The notes beneath the pieces are model-generated. The model searched no databases, had not been told where the DNA came from, and saw nothing but the letters and a program-made list of their open reading frames with translations. From NCBI GenBank assembly GCA_037367405.1, contig JAZKJV010007242.1, forward strand, positions 682,001 through 746,000: a stretch of DNA of 64,000 nt. The letters run 5' to 3'. The position numbers and the translations under genes were made by a program. The stretch is from Ottelia alismoides. Taxonomy: Eukaryota > Streptophyta > Magnoliopsida > Alismatales > Hydrocharitaceae. Shown piece by piece: positions 10,800 to 23,507 of this stretch (the stretch's first letter is position 1; every line of letters starts with the position of its first letter).

Positions 10800-11166
10800 C
10801 AATCATAGTCGTCAGATCCCTCCAATTAGATATGATCCCCACCGCTCTTTACTGCCCTCTTCCTGACCACATGATCAACCCATCGTCCTACATCCCTCAC
10901 CTCAGCACGTCACCTTTCCATTCCCAACCATCAAATCTCACCCCACTTATCTATCTAGACCATTCTCCCCCTCCCTTACCCTCGTCGCTAAATCAAATCC
11001 TTGGATCTGATCCTAGACATTTGCCCGCATGCTAATCAGGACCGTTGGATCGCGTGATCCAACGGTCTCTGTTCCGTCACCTACCTCTAGCCGTCCCCCC
11101 TCCATCTGTTACAACTAGCAATACCCCTCTCCCTTTCCATTTTACTCTTCCATCACGCCACCTACC
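10800..11166. other. spacer between head-to-head LTRs C and J
   Basis: CT-rich sequence without a convincing gene. It contains a perfect hairpin at 11040-11067 (12-bp arms GACCGTTGGATC, 4-base loop). The CCGTTGGATC word also appears inside the GC-rich parts of several LTRs. Confidence 0.5.
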
Positions 11167-12322
11167 CGATGAATCCACAGTTCATCATCTTTATTCTATC
11201 ATTTTGGCATCAAAAACCCTAACAAATGCCGTGTAAATATCATTAATTCTCGCATCTTAGCATCCATGCATGTGTATGTAAATAGTGTATAAAATACTGT
11301 AATTAAAGCCAAAATTATAGAATAAATAAAAGAAAAGAAAAGAAAAAGAAAAAGAAAAAATATTGTAAATATTTTATGATCCAAAACCCCCGAGACCTAG
11401 GCATCTTGATGAATAGGTCGACAAGGAATAAAGTAGGGGAGATAAGAGCCAACATACACTCAAAACCCTTTTATTTAATCCATTCTTTATTCATTTTGGG
11501 ACCTATTTTTGGTTCCACTTTTCATACCTCAAATAAAGAAACTTTGTACATGAAATTTGTAGATAATTTAATAAAGAAAAATACAAAATTGATTTCATTC
11601 AAAATGTTATACAAATAAAAAGTTATGGTCTGAATAAGATTTCAAAACTCCAACTTCCCAGACCCGTATCTTGCAAATAAAAACTCGAAATGTACCAAAT
11701 TCACCTTTAATTGTATATAGCTTAAAATAATCTATCTAATAAGGTGATTTCGTCTTTTTTGGAGTTACGGTTTGAAAGTTGAGTTTTGGACCCCACTTGT
11801 ATACTTGTACATATTAAAATATTCAATTTATTATTTATTCATTTTTTATTTTTATAATTTTGTAAATATTACTTATATATATTTGTATATTAAAATCAGA
11901 ATAAAAATGCAAAAGAAACACAAAATAAAATACTTATATATATATATATCATATACACAGGTATAATACATATATACATACCTATACAATTTATACTTTT
12001 ATTTTATTAAGTGTACAAATTACATCAGAAAAATAAAATAAAAATATATTTAATTGTATAAAAGTATTTTAGGATTTTATAAAATAATAAAGAGAATTAA
12101 AGAAATTTAAAACACAAAATAAAAATAAATTAATAAAATATATAGGTATATATACCTATAAAGGGCATAAAGGGAACTTGCAAATTTACACCTCATAAAA
12201 ATAATTAAAAATCAGAATAAAATATTTTATAAAATAATAAATATTTTTTATTTATAATTAAATTTTAATTCGTTTATTTTCTATTTTAAATTGAATTTAC
12301 AAAATAGTTTTCCAGGGTTTTT

Positions 12323-12350
12323 CCTGGTTGGTCCACGTGGACCAACCAGG
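12323..12350. promoter_or_regulatory. perfect 28-bp palindrome centred on CACGTG
   Basis: The half-site CCTGGTTGGTCCAC is followed at once by its exact reverse complement. The centre is the G-box CACGTG. Related but shorter palindromes occupy the same place in LTR I (56967-56980) and LTR M (about 24692-24705). Confidence 0.8.
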
Positions 12351-12360
12351 TGCAAACTTT

Positions 12361-12380
12361 TAGTTGACCCTAGTCAACTA
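12361..12380. promoter_or_regulatory. inverted W-box pair in LTR J
   Basis: The 8-bp arms TAGTTGAC and GTCAACTA are separated by four bases. The pair lies about 219 bp upstream of the TATA-like TATAAT at 12599. Confidence 0.55.
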
Positions 12381-13544
12381 GGCGTCCTACCCCCTGTAGC
12401 CCGTGTCAGATCCTCGTTTGACCCCGCATTTGTGGATTTTTCGAGGACATTTCTTGCACCTTCTCGTCATGATTCCTTCTGCAAACTTGGTCCTCGATCA
12501 CCCATCTTACTCGCCCTATGATTGTCTTGGGTCGAGGGCCAGCGATTGCATCGATCTCCCTTGGTCTTTGGAGCTCCAGAGTCGCAGAGTCAAACCAATA
12601 TAATGGAGCCCCTTCTTCCCTTTTGAATTTGAACCACTCACTCCATAGGTGTAGCTCCATTCTTGCGTCCAAACGCTCGAGGAAGGTGACAGCTCCCTCT
12701 TGAGCGTCTCAGGTCGGTCGAGCATAACCTGAGGTGGCTCCATGACCTCCCCCAACTCCGACGGTCGAGGTACCCCTTCCCTCCGGTCAACACCGTCGAG
12801 GCAGTCCCCCATCCCTTTTATTTTCATCGCATTTTATTCCTTGTATCCTTAGGATTAAAAGCCCTCGAGAAATTTTCGCTTCCATCGATCAAATCACCCA
12901 ATCAGACCCCCTCGCCAGAGCGCTCCTCCGGCCGAGCTCCTCCACTTCGCTTCATGCCACCGCATCCACTCCGTGGGGTCCAGGCAACTTGCTCTGGACC
13001 CTCTCACTTGTTTCTGCAGGTACTTGGACCATCACGAATGCTTGGGGGTCATTTTGACCTTTGCCAGAGACGCTCGAGCTCCACTAGCTCCGCCCGTGCC
13101 TCCAGCGAACCTCGGCCCTCCTGAGGTGTTTTGGACCTCCACGCGCATAGAGGAAGTTCCCAGGAGGCCGCAGCTCCATTTTGAAGCCCAAAAGCCACCG
13201 GAGGACGGAAATCAGGCTCGGGGAAGTTCGCCTCGCCGGCGTTCTTCCTCGTTCTTCCTCCGCATCTCCCAGCCGTCAGATCGAGCCGCGTCCCTAGATT
13301 GAGTACCAGTCGTTGGATCGCATCGAGATCCCACCTTCATATCTTTAGCCAAAGATCTAATCCTCGTCGTCCAACGCGAAGCGTCATCGGCCGCCAGATC
13401 ATCACCACGTGTTAAGTGAAGAACCCCGGGTCGTTGGATCGCGCGTGAGGGGTATTTTGGCATTATTCACCCCCCGCATTTTTGTATTTCTATTTAGTCT
13501 TTAAACATTCTCTGTAGTTCAAAAAGTTTTGTAAAAATTAACTC

Positions 13545-13925
13545 TAGGCCCCTGAACTTTCCATTATTGCAAGTAGGTCCTTTGCCACGTCATCTCACGT
13601 GACCAGTTCACGTGAGGCACGGGTATTTTGCGAGGACCCCCTCCAGGGTTTGCTTATTTCAGTTTATCCTAGGATTTAAATATTCAGTGTAAAAGCTTTG
13701 GTAATTTTGCAAGTGAGCCCCCGAGGATTTAAGAAAATTATCGTTGGATCCTTCCCAAGCGCGTGCAAGCCACGCGCTGGGGTGGGTATTTGCACCTGTA
13801 CCCTTGCAGGTTTGGATATTTGTGATTGGTCCATTAAATTGAACATTCAATGTTATATTTTGTGTGAAAATTGCAACTTAGCCCCTGGCTGTTTGTCTAT
13901 TTGCACTTATACCCATGCTAGGCCT
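13545..13925 (+). repeat. TGCAAATA-type words in LTR J
   Basis: Degenerate words such as TATTTGCACCTGTACCC and TATTTGCACTTATACCC recur about seven times in this stretch. They are the complement of the words seen in the opposite-strand LTRs A and F. Paired CACGTG-type sites (13592-13616) are mixed in. Confidence 0.55.
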
Positions 13926-14999
13926 TGAATTTTTGTATGCTTGATTTATTTATTTAGAGCATCATTTTAACTCGAAAAATACCAAAAAAATACCATAGTC
14001 TCATGTTGAATTTCTTATTCACGCCATATTGTTGCATTACATTTTTATTGCATTTTAATATTTATTAAAAAAACATGCATTTTCAGTACTGTTTGCATTA
14101 GAAAATCTATAAAAATTATAAAAACATTTTGAAAATTCCAAAAAAATATATTTTGCTTGTCTTAGCATATTCTAATGTCAATCCAAAAATCACTAAAATT
14201 TCAAAACAAAAACCTTAAAAATTAGAAAATCATAAAAATCTTCATAAAAATCTAAAAAATCCTAGAAAAATCCTAAAAATCTAAACTCAGTTTCTGTAGT
14301 TTCTCTATTTCATTATCTTTACTTTAAAATTAATTTGGGAAAATTTTGTTACTGTTTGCTATTTTTCATTCCCATTTTAATTTCGGCCAGCATTGTTATT
14401 CACTGTTTCCTTGTATTTTGCCTTTTAAAAATACCAAAAACATTTAGAAAAATCCCCCAAAATCACAAAAACTGTAAAAAATTATAAAAAGACCAAAAAT
14501 ATTTCATTCCCGAATTTTGACTATTTTAACCTATTTTATAAATACTTATCCCCTCTTTTCTTTTATTCTATATATATTCTCTTATTGAAAAAGAAAATAC
14601 AAAAATATAAAATATAAAAACAAAATATAAAATCAGAAAATCAAAAACCAAAATACAAAACTAAAAATTAAAAATAAAATAAAATAAAATATAAAATTAA
14701 AAACCCACAAAAACATTGGCATAATGTAGACAACTAATCACATCATTTTTGCACAATTGTGATCTGTCCTGCCTTGCTCCCTGTGTTCGAACTCTCTACA
14801 TGCTTATACCTATACATCTTTTATGTAGAGTTAAAAATAAATTTGACTCCACATTTATTTGTCGTTGCTTGATTTATTATTGTGGGAACATTGTTGATTA
14901 AATACGGGATTTTGAAGTGGTCAACACATCGACTGTTGATTCGCCTTGTGAATCAATACGACCGCTCTCAATTCCGTGTTTATCACTACCCATGACCTA

Positions 15000-17060
15000 A
15001 CCACTCCTGCGCGTAGACTTACCTTCCTACATGCTCAGCACCTCATCAACACCCCCTCCATTACTCCATTCCCTTAAAATCAATCGTTCAAAATCATGCC
15101 TCACCTCCGGTAATTGTCCTATATCCACCTATAAAACTACTAGCTCCTTCTCCGTTTAACCCCATCCACCATGAAAGGGGATTAGGCACATCCTCCTCTG
15201 TCTTCCGGTGACAGCTGATGGCGGCTATCAAGGCAATGACGACCCAAGTAACTGGGTGAGATCCATGACTAGTTGCCATATTCGCCCCGCCTCCTCGGCG
15301 GTGGCATGAGCTCCAAGGCCGACCGACCTCAACGTGCGATGACCCCGAGCTCTAAGCAAGTTCATTCTAGGTGTTTCATCCACCCATTCTTCCTCCTTGC
15401 TCAGGCCAGGCACTCTCCTTTTTCTCCTTACTTTTTCTCATATTTATCAACCGTCACTTATATCCATCTCCGTTACCACTTGCTCACCTCTATATCTCTG
15501 CCACCCATCAATCATTTACGCCGACCCATCCACTCACATACTTCCTCCTCCAGAACCTCCTTTGTACCACCCCATTTCTTCTACAACCTGCTGGAGAAGA
15601 ACCATTGGGTCCCCGCCTTCTCCGACCAGATCAGACCGTCCAGTCACCTCACTTCATTCACGCAAACACCCCAGCACACATCAACTATCAGCTGACACCT
15701 AGAAGGATCTTCAATGGACGGAGTTCGAGCTGTTGCTCTGATCTCGAGCCTCGTCTCTGGTGATGCTCCACCGACAACCATCTACAGTTACCTTGGAGCT
15801 TCTTAACGGTCTACCATCCTTGCCAGGACTCAATGTAGCTCCAGTAACCTTCAGGGAAGACAGGGAGCCCGACGAGCTCTAGCAAGGTCGTCAAAGCTCC
15901 ATTTACGTCGTCTCTCCCCCGAAGGAGGAGAAGCACATGCACGATTGGATGGTGCCCCTACGTCAGCCATCCAACAACCTAGATGGATCCACGTAGCCTC
16001 ATTCGGACTGGTAGGGCTTGGATGACCAAGCCACCGGGATTATATGACATGATCCACTGGCTGAAGCATTAGCACCCGTGACATCACCAACCGAAGATGC
16101 CACACAACCGAGCCTAGCCCTGCACGTGCCCAGCATGTGGAGGTTGGGCCTATTTGCATATTGCATACCCTCGAATGAATTCAGAATTGTAAAAAGTTCC
16201 CCAAGTGTGTGTCTTATGTGAGCACCTGGGATATTTTACAAAGACATCCATCCAGCTTCTAAAAATTGCAAAAGGCCCCTCATGCTTATGGAAAATTTAC
16301 TCTCGGCCCCTATCAATTTTGCCAAATTGTAAATAGGTTGCTCCAAGGGCCTATTTGTAATTATTTATCATTTATTTTCTTGAATTTTTATTACATTTAT
16401 TCCCATGCACTGTTTCTTTCATATCTTGAGCATTTTAAATCCAAATTGCATGATTTCAGTGTCATTTTGAAGCTAATTTAATTCTCTTTCTATTGGCATC
16501 ATTAATTTTCTGATTTGACACTAAATAAAAAATGTTGAATTTTAATGTTCTATAGTGTTTCTTTCTCTATAAATCTTTGCCATTAATAGATGCTTGCTCT
16601 TGAATATCATGCTCAATTTGACTATGATTTTGAATCATAATTTGTGCTCATATTTTGTTGGGTGTTTTTGTATTATTTCTTTTGAATATCTATCTCTTGT
16701 ATTTATTCATGCATTATGATATTCATCATCTTATAATTGCATTGATTACATGCATCATATAATTGCATTTTTAATCCACATTTTATTATGCATCTGCATG
16801 TGAAGACCAAAGATTTAGAAAGTATTTCACATCGATTAAATCGATAATATTTAATAAATAGATGAAGAGGCTCTTATCCCTGAGTTTGACCTTGGTACTC
16901 TTACTAAGTAAATATTGTCCACATATTCGAAGGTGCGGTCTTTGCATGACTGAAATCAGCCTCCTGTACTACGACAACTCCACATTATCAAAGAGGCAGA
17001 TTTGTTTCATCGGTGACCTGTATCACATCGATTTCAATTTTTCTCGATGCCGATAAGGAG
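15000..17060 (+). mobile_element. LTR K: plus-strand LTR lacking its U3
   Basis: A possible TATA box (CTATAAAA, about 15125) and a GC-rich block (to 16130) lead into TGCAAATA-type words (16150-16370). The end, at 16380-17060, aligns by eye with 58960-59595 of LTR I, including the hairpin near its end. The head is missing and no primer site follows 17060. ORFs in the GC-rich block are not conserved and are not called. Confidence 0.5.
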
Positions 17061-17109
17061 GAGAAGACTACTGTGATCTTACTACCCTAACGTTCCTATG
17101 GGGGTTACG

Positions 17110-18535
17110 AGAAGAAACGAGAATCGAAAAATCAAAGGGGGAAACCTTGTTTTATTTATATACAAGAGATGGACCTGGTTTAGAGGGGTGATTGTGTGAA
17201 TGAGATGAGTAGTTGGTGGAGGCAATGCAATGGTGTGGAGTAGAATTGTGGGAGGAACATAATGGGGAGTTGCTCAGGGAGGAATGTGGCATGGAGAAAT
17301 GTGAAAAAATGGGAGAGAGTTAGGGTCTCATGATGCTGACACATAAGGTGGTGGGGAAAGGACGGTTGACCTACGAGTCAACAGTTGGGGCTCTCTGGTT
17401 CGTCCACGTTGGCCAAAAAAGATAGTTAAAAGATTTATTAAAGGGATTAAAAATAGGAAATGAATTTATTAATTTTTAGTAAAATAGTTTTTTATTTAAG
17501 ATATTAATTTTTAGAGCATTTTTATTTATTCATACAAGTTAATTTATTTGGTGCTATTATTCATATGTATATACAAAGGTATATTTACCTATATTAATTG
17601 TATTTTTATTTTGTACTCTTGATTTTATTACATACATATATTTTATATATTTATAGTATACTTAAAAACATATTTAATTTTTCTATGTTTATTTTTCTTA
17701 TTTTTTTATGTAAATAAGTATGTAAATATATATTATAGGTATATTATATATATATTTTTAATTAATTAATTTATTTTAATTTAATTTTATATCTTTATTT
17801 TATTTTTTATATTTTTATTATATTTAAAATAATATTTACAATATATAAATTATAAAAAGAATAAAAAATGTAAAGAATGAATTTCTTGATATATACATTT
17901 ATACAACACCATGGGGACCCAAAAGCCAATATTTGCATCTTAACTCTATTTTTAATGAATCCACCTTCATTAAATAGATAATTTAAATTTATGAATAATA
18001 AAGGTGAGTTCGATGAGTTTTGATTTCATATGGAGACGTATAGGTCTGTAAAATTTTCTTTACGGCCTTTGTTCTGTGTGTACCAAGTACATTGTGCGTT
18101 ACTTTTCTGTGAAATAAATTTTGCAATTTTCTTTGTATTTTCTAGTACAGGGTTTTATGTAGATGGTTTTGTTACTTGAGGTATAAAAATTGAAAAATAA
18201 CATAGGGGTCAAATGGTTTATTATGGTTGAATAAAATTAGGATTTTTAATGTATTTTCTGTACAATTAGTAGCCATATCTCCTTCTACCTTATTCTTTGC
18301 CGACCAAGTCAATATTGACTGGTCCTAAAGGTCTAGGGTCATTCCGTATTTTTGACACTTCATTTCTTTTTCTTTTATTTCGATCATTGTTTTTGGGATT
18401 AACAGATATATTTTATATAGTATTTATATCAAGTATTGAGTGTTTATTTTATACAAATTAATGCTAAGTACATCATTTCACTAGGGATTTAAAGCCAACA
18501 TGAAAGAATAAAGGTAATGAAATAGAGATTCATCA
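17110..18535 (-). mobile_element. LTR L: minus-strand LTR, U3 and promoter part
   Basis: The head at 18535 (minus strand TGATGAATC) is followed by the two conserved U3 blocks (about 18270-18340 and 17915-18090), a TTGAC inverted pair (17365-17382) and a TATA box (TATATAAA, 17155-17162). The rest of the LTR is missing; the left neighbour is LTR K. Confidence 0.6.
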
Positions 18536-18659
18536 GATATATATTACTGAAGCTTGGATATATATCACATACACAAGCTTGTATACTTATTACTGAAGCT
18601 GATAGAGATGAAGCGGACTCATCTCATCTCTAATGGGCATGGGTCCCATTGGATAAAAA

Positions 18660-18780
<121 letters not shown>

Positions 18781-18782
18781 AA

Positions 18783-18950
18783 TGATCCTTTGCGAGCCAA
18801 AAACTATGAGAGCATGCGAGCAATGAATCTGAACCAATAGAATATGCTCTTCTCTCTCCTCATCCAATCAATCAGGAGAGAGATGATAGAATCTAGTGGT
18901 CCGGAATCATTGCTCTCATGCTCTCACAATTTTTGGCTCTCACAGGATCA
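18783..18950. mobile_element. MITE-like fold-back element (168 bp)
   Basis: Terminal inverted repeats of about 46 bp (TGATCCTTTGCGAGCCAAAA and onward, against the complement of the right end) flank a short centre that itself holds an inverted TCTCTCCT/AGGAGAGA pair. TATATA-rich DNA on both sides suggests a TA target. No transposase. Family not identified. Confidence 0.7.
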
Positions 18951-20930
18951 ACCTTATTATATATATAGTATTTTCTTCCAATAAGATGTAGTCCTTCTAG
19001 AATTCAGGAAGGTGATGAATCTCCATTTCATCACCTTTATTCTGTCATTTTGGCCTTAAAAATCCTAGTTAATGCATGCATATAGCATTATTTTATACAA
19101 ATTAACATTCATCACTTCTTCCATTTATTGCATATATAATATTATTTTCAATCCCAATATTATAGAATAAAGGAAAAAAAGAAAAAGAATAAAATTCCAA
19201 AGGTATTTATAACCCTAAACCCGAGACCTAGGCATCTTGATGAGTGGGTTGATGAGGAATAAAGTAGGGGGAGATACGGGCCTATAAATCCATTAAAATC
19301 GTTTCTTTAATTCATATATAATTTCCTTTGGGATCTATTTTATTTTCTATTCTTTATAACTCAAATCAATAAACTTTGTACATAAAAGTTGTAGATAAAA
19401 ATACAAAAAATACAAAATTGAGTTTACACGAAAATAATATATATCGTACATTTTATGCTCAAAATAAAAAGACAAATCCAAACTTCCCAGAACCATATCT
19501 CCTAATTAAAAACTCAAATGTATCAAAATAACTTTTAATTGTATATAACTTTTAATAACATATTAATGAAGGTGGTTTCTTTTTTGGAGTTAAGGTGTAA
19601 AAGTTAGGTTTTGAACCCCCATTGTACCATATACCCGAATAAAATATTCATTTTATGTATTCTTTATTATTTTTGTAATTTTATTTTTATAATTTTTAAA
19701 TATCAGTTATAGTATATGTACAATCTCAATCATCATTGATCTTTGCCTAACCCCCGAATCCCTTGTACAAAGACCAAATCTCTCCCAAACTCTAGGTCAA
19801 TAAGGATCGTTTCTTTGTCTGTAAATAAAAACCTCCGCTCCTTCTTTGCCTCTTTATCCCTCTTGGAGACCCATATCCTATCCGTGCTTGAGTGATGAGG
19901 GCCAATTGACAGTTGAGACCTTCCCCATGCCTAGAGAGCGTCGGAGCGAGGAGGAGAAGCGATCCATGGTGGTGCTCCGACCTACCCTGCTCCTAGCTCG
20001 TCGGCAAGTATAAGAGATGTGCGTTTTTAGTTCTTAGGTAGATTTTAGTGCCACGATTTCCATTATGCATTGGTTTCGCATTTTAATCAGGTAGGCTAGC
20101 AATAGTTTAATTATTTCATTCGTTGGATCCGTTAGGGCTCATGCCAATCCACTGAGTTCCCAATTGTTTCCGACTTTGCCTTCCACTCCATCTCGATCCC
20201 CATCGTGTTCTTCATCAAAGCAACCCATCCTTGACCACTCGATTGTGCTTCAATCGGCAACTCCAGGTTCCTCCACCACCGTTCGTCAGAACCTTATCGC
20301 CCACTTTCACTCTCATGCAAATTTAGCTTCAATCGTGGTCGAGGAAAATAGACTCGAACACTAGATTGTCTTTGTACATGTTCCACGTTCAAAGGACCCC
20401 TCTTGGGTTGCATTCAAACCTGGACGAGCTTCCCCAACTGGTCCGACTTCAATCGAGCTCCAGGACCCCAACACTGGGTCCTGGACCTTTATAAGGCCAT
20501 CCCTAGCTACGAAAAACCTCCCCGGACATATAGAGCCCAATATCTTCGAGGAAGACCACTGTATGGAGGAGTAATCAAAGATCAAAGACTAGAGCCAGAG
20601 CCTTCTTCCGTGTTGTTCGAGCGAAGCAGCATCCATTGGATCAAGGCGTCATCCCAGTTTTGATCGTGTTCGTTCTTCCACCGCCCGCTTCGTCTGTTTG
20701 ATGGAAGCCCATATGCAATCTCGATCGCAGATCGACGAAGCAGAAACAAGTCTCCCAATGTTGCCACATGTTTAAGTGAGATGATCAGTGTCATTCGATG
20801 GCCCACTTATAGGGGAAATTTGCATATCTTTCATCACAATTTTTTATATTTATTTATTAGTTCTGTAAAATATATGTGCAATGTCAATACTTTGGACATT
20901 TTGCAAAAAATACCTGGTAGTTATTTCATA

Positions 20931-22870
20931 TTGTTGTTTGGTCTTGTCCACCTTAGCTCACGTGTTGTCCCACGTGAGCTGGGCAAATTGCATGTTGCAG
21001 GTTCATGTATTGTTTTTAGTCCATTAAATTTAATATACATTGTATTTTTGGGAAAATTACACATGAGTTTTATTTACAAATATGACCTTCTTTGTTCATG
21101 TATTTTTGGTGCTTGAATTTCATTTATTAAAAATAGACACCATGGTCCAAAAATTATGCATAGGCTTATGTGCATGCCAACATGTATTTTCATGCCTTAT
21201 TTTAATTTTGCCATTTTTGGCATTTCATCTGCTTATAAAAAAATTAAAATGAGCTCATATTATCTCTGTTTAACTTAAAAAATAGAAAAAAAATAGAAAA
21301 ACATTTTGAAAAATTCCCCAAAAATATATATATCTTGTCATTATATGTTATAACTATAGACCTAAATCCCTAAAATAGAAAAAGGAAAATGCTAAAGAAT
21401 TAAAAAGCTACAAAATTTCCAAAAACCCCAAAAATATTTATTTTTTCTAATGAATTTTCTTTTTATTAATATCTATCTATTGAAATTGATTTGAATAAAT
21501 TTCGGATTTTTTGCTATTTTTAATCTTAATTCAATTTTATTTCCTTACTTAATATCTAATTTGGGATATATTTTTTTTAAAAATATGTAAAAATTATAGG
21601 AAAAATCACAAAAAAGCATTAGAGAAATTTATCAAATCCAAAAACATTTTATTCCTTGTATTTTGTTTAATTTTATTAGTATTTATGCTTATATAACCCT
21701 ATATTGTATATATAGGCTTATATTGCCCTAATTATTTAATTATGATTAAAAAAGAGGAAATAAAAAATAGAAAATATAAAAAATATTACTAAAATTTATT
21801 AATCCATATATATATATTAAATAAATTATATGTAAATGTATACGCGTGAATACATATACATATACATTACAGAAATTATATTTATTACATCATATTGTTG
21901 TTTGGTCCTGTCCAGCTCAGCTCACGTGTCGTCCCATGTGAGCGGGCAAATTGCATGTTGCGGGTTCATGTATTGTTTTTAGTCCATTAAATTTAAATAT
22001 ACATTCTATTTTTTTTGGGAAAATGGCACATGAACCCCTACCTTTAATTTTATTTATAAATATGCCTTATTTTTTCATGTATTTTTGGTGCTTGAAATTT
22101 ATTTATTGAAAATAGAAACCATGCTCAAAAAAGTTATGCAAAAATAGGGTTAGGTGCAAGCCAATATGTATTTTCATGCCTTATTTTTATTTTGCCATTT
22201 TTTGCATTTTAGCTATTTACAAAAAATAAAATGAGTTCATATTATCTTTTATTTAACTTAAAAAATAGAAAAACATTTTGAAAAATTCCCAAATATATAT
22301 ATATATATATATACACATATCTTGTCATTATATGTTATAACTATAGACCAAAAATCTCTAAACATAGAAAAAAGGAAAGGCTAAAAATATAAAAAGCTAC
22401 AAAGTCTAGTAAAAAAATAAAATTTTCCAAAACCCTAAAATATTTGTTTTTACTCATAAATTTCCTTTTTATTAATATTTATCTAGTAAAATTGATTTGA
22501 AGACTTTTGGATTTTTTTTCTATTTTTAATCTTCAATCAATTTTGTTTATTTATTTAATCTCTGATTTGGGATATTTTTTTAATTATATAAAAATAAGCA
22601 AAAATTACAAAAAATCACAAAAACATTAGAAAAATCTATAAAATCCAAAAACATTTTATTCCTTGTATTTTATTTATTTATATTAGTAATTACGCTTATA
22701 TAACCCTATATTTTATGTATGGCCTTATATTGCCCTATACTATATAATTAATGATTAAAAAGAGGAAATTATAAAATATAAATTATAAAAAATATTATTA
22801 AAATTTATTACTGCATATATATATTAAAGAAATTATATGCATATGTATACGCATGCAAATAAATATGTGT
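20931..22870 (+). repeat. tandem duplication of a 0.96-kb unit inside LTR N
   Basis: Unit 1 starts at about 20931 and unit 2 at about 21891. Both open with TCATATTGTTGTTTGGTC(C/T) and keep the same order of landmarks: the GGGCAAATTGCATGTTG word, two AAAATAGAAAA stretches, and the ATATA-rich end. The copies differ by many substitutions and small indels, so the duplication is not recent. The right end of unit 1 recurs as a separate fragment at 56428-56637. Confidence 0.75.
20955..20980. promoter_or_regulatory. CACGTG hairpin in LTR N
   Basis: Perfect 10-bp arms AGCTCACGTG and CACGTGAGCT with a 6-base loop. A decayed version lies in the second duplication unit (about 21914-21938). Confidence 0.7.
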
Positions 22871-23300
22871 ATCACTTATATGTATATCCTTACCTATGTG
22901 TATATATATGTATATGAATGTACATATGTATTAATCTAATATCTATAGATTTTATTATTAAATGCACATATATATTCATTATGAATTTCATAAAAATATA
23001 CAAATAAAAAACATCACATAATGAATAAAGACACACATGTACATAATATACATTTGATTAGAAATAATCATAGGCTTGCTCTCTTGTGGTTCGACTTGTA
23101 CACGCTTACCTGTTATACATTTTATGTTGTAGAGTATAATAATTTTTAAGTCACATTTTTGCTATTCATTGATTAATTTATATTCAGGGTTACTTGTTGA
23201 TTGACTTAGGTTTCCTGAGCAGTCAATGCATCGATTGCGGTCTTGCCTTGTGAGATCGTGCGACCCTCGTGGAATCTCATGTCATTAGAAGACCGGTCCC

Positions 23301-23507
23301 ATTTTTGTAAAAAACACGTCGACTTTAGTAGAATATGTATATAATTTATGTTATATTGTGAAGTTTTAGTGTTTGTATTATAATGTGCAGTTTTGTGTGC
23401 GGTGGTGATTTATAATGTGCAACTATAATACAAATTGTTTATGTATTCTACTAAACTGCTTGTGTTTGTCTACAAAAAAGATGGCGGCCTTCCCGAACTC
23501 AGGAAGG
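23301..23507. other. spacer with small fold-back (23323-23455)
   Basis: Imperfect 24-bp inverted arms begin TTTAGTAGAATA on the left and end TATTCTACTAAA on the right. Inner arms TTTGTATTATA and TATAATACAAA strengthen the fold. It could be a tiny MITE of about 130 bp; no target duplication is clear. Confidence 0.45.

Larger units (their letters stand above)
11167..14995 (+). mobile_element. LTR J: near-complete plus-strand Ty3 LTR
   Basis: The head is CGATGAATCC (first T of the terminal TG changed). In order: a U3 with both conserved blocks (about 11385-11440 and 11645-11805), a CACGTG-centred palindrome, an inverted TTGAC pair, a TATA-like TATAAT (12599), a GC-rich block (12400-13490), TGCAAATA-type words (13545-13925), AT-rich sequence, and a U5-like end (14780-14990) that aligns with the end of LTR N. 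No primer site or internal domain follows, so it is a solo or truncated LTR. The 3' boundary is approximate. Confidence 0.65.
19013..23300 (+). mobile_element. LTR N: plus-strand Ty3 LTR with internal tandem duplication
   Basis: The head TGATGAATCTCC at 19013 is preceded by a purine run (CAGGAAGG). The conserved U3 blocks are at about 19210-19280 and 19490-19640. A GC-rich block (19830-20800), a CACGTG hairpin, a duplicated AT-rich U5 portion and an end at about 23080-23300 aligning with LTR J follow. No primer site follows, so it is a 3' or solo LTR. The 3' boundary is approximate. Confidence 0.62.

Noticed and set aside
12291..13463. Several 60-109 aa ORFs
   Set aside because: Lie in the GC-rich block of LTR J; no family motif and no frame conservation.
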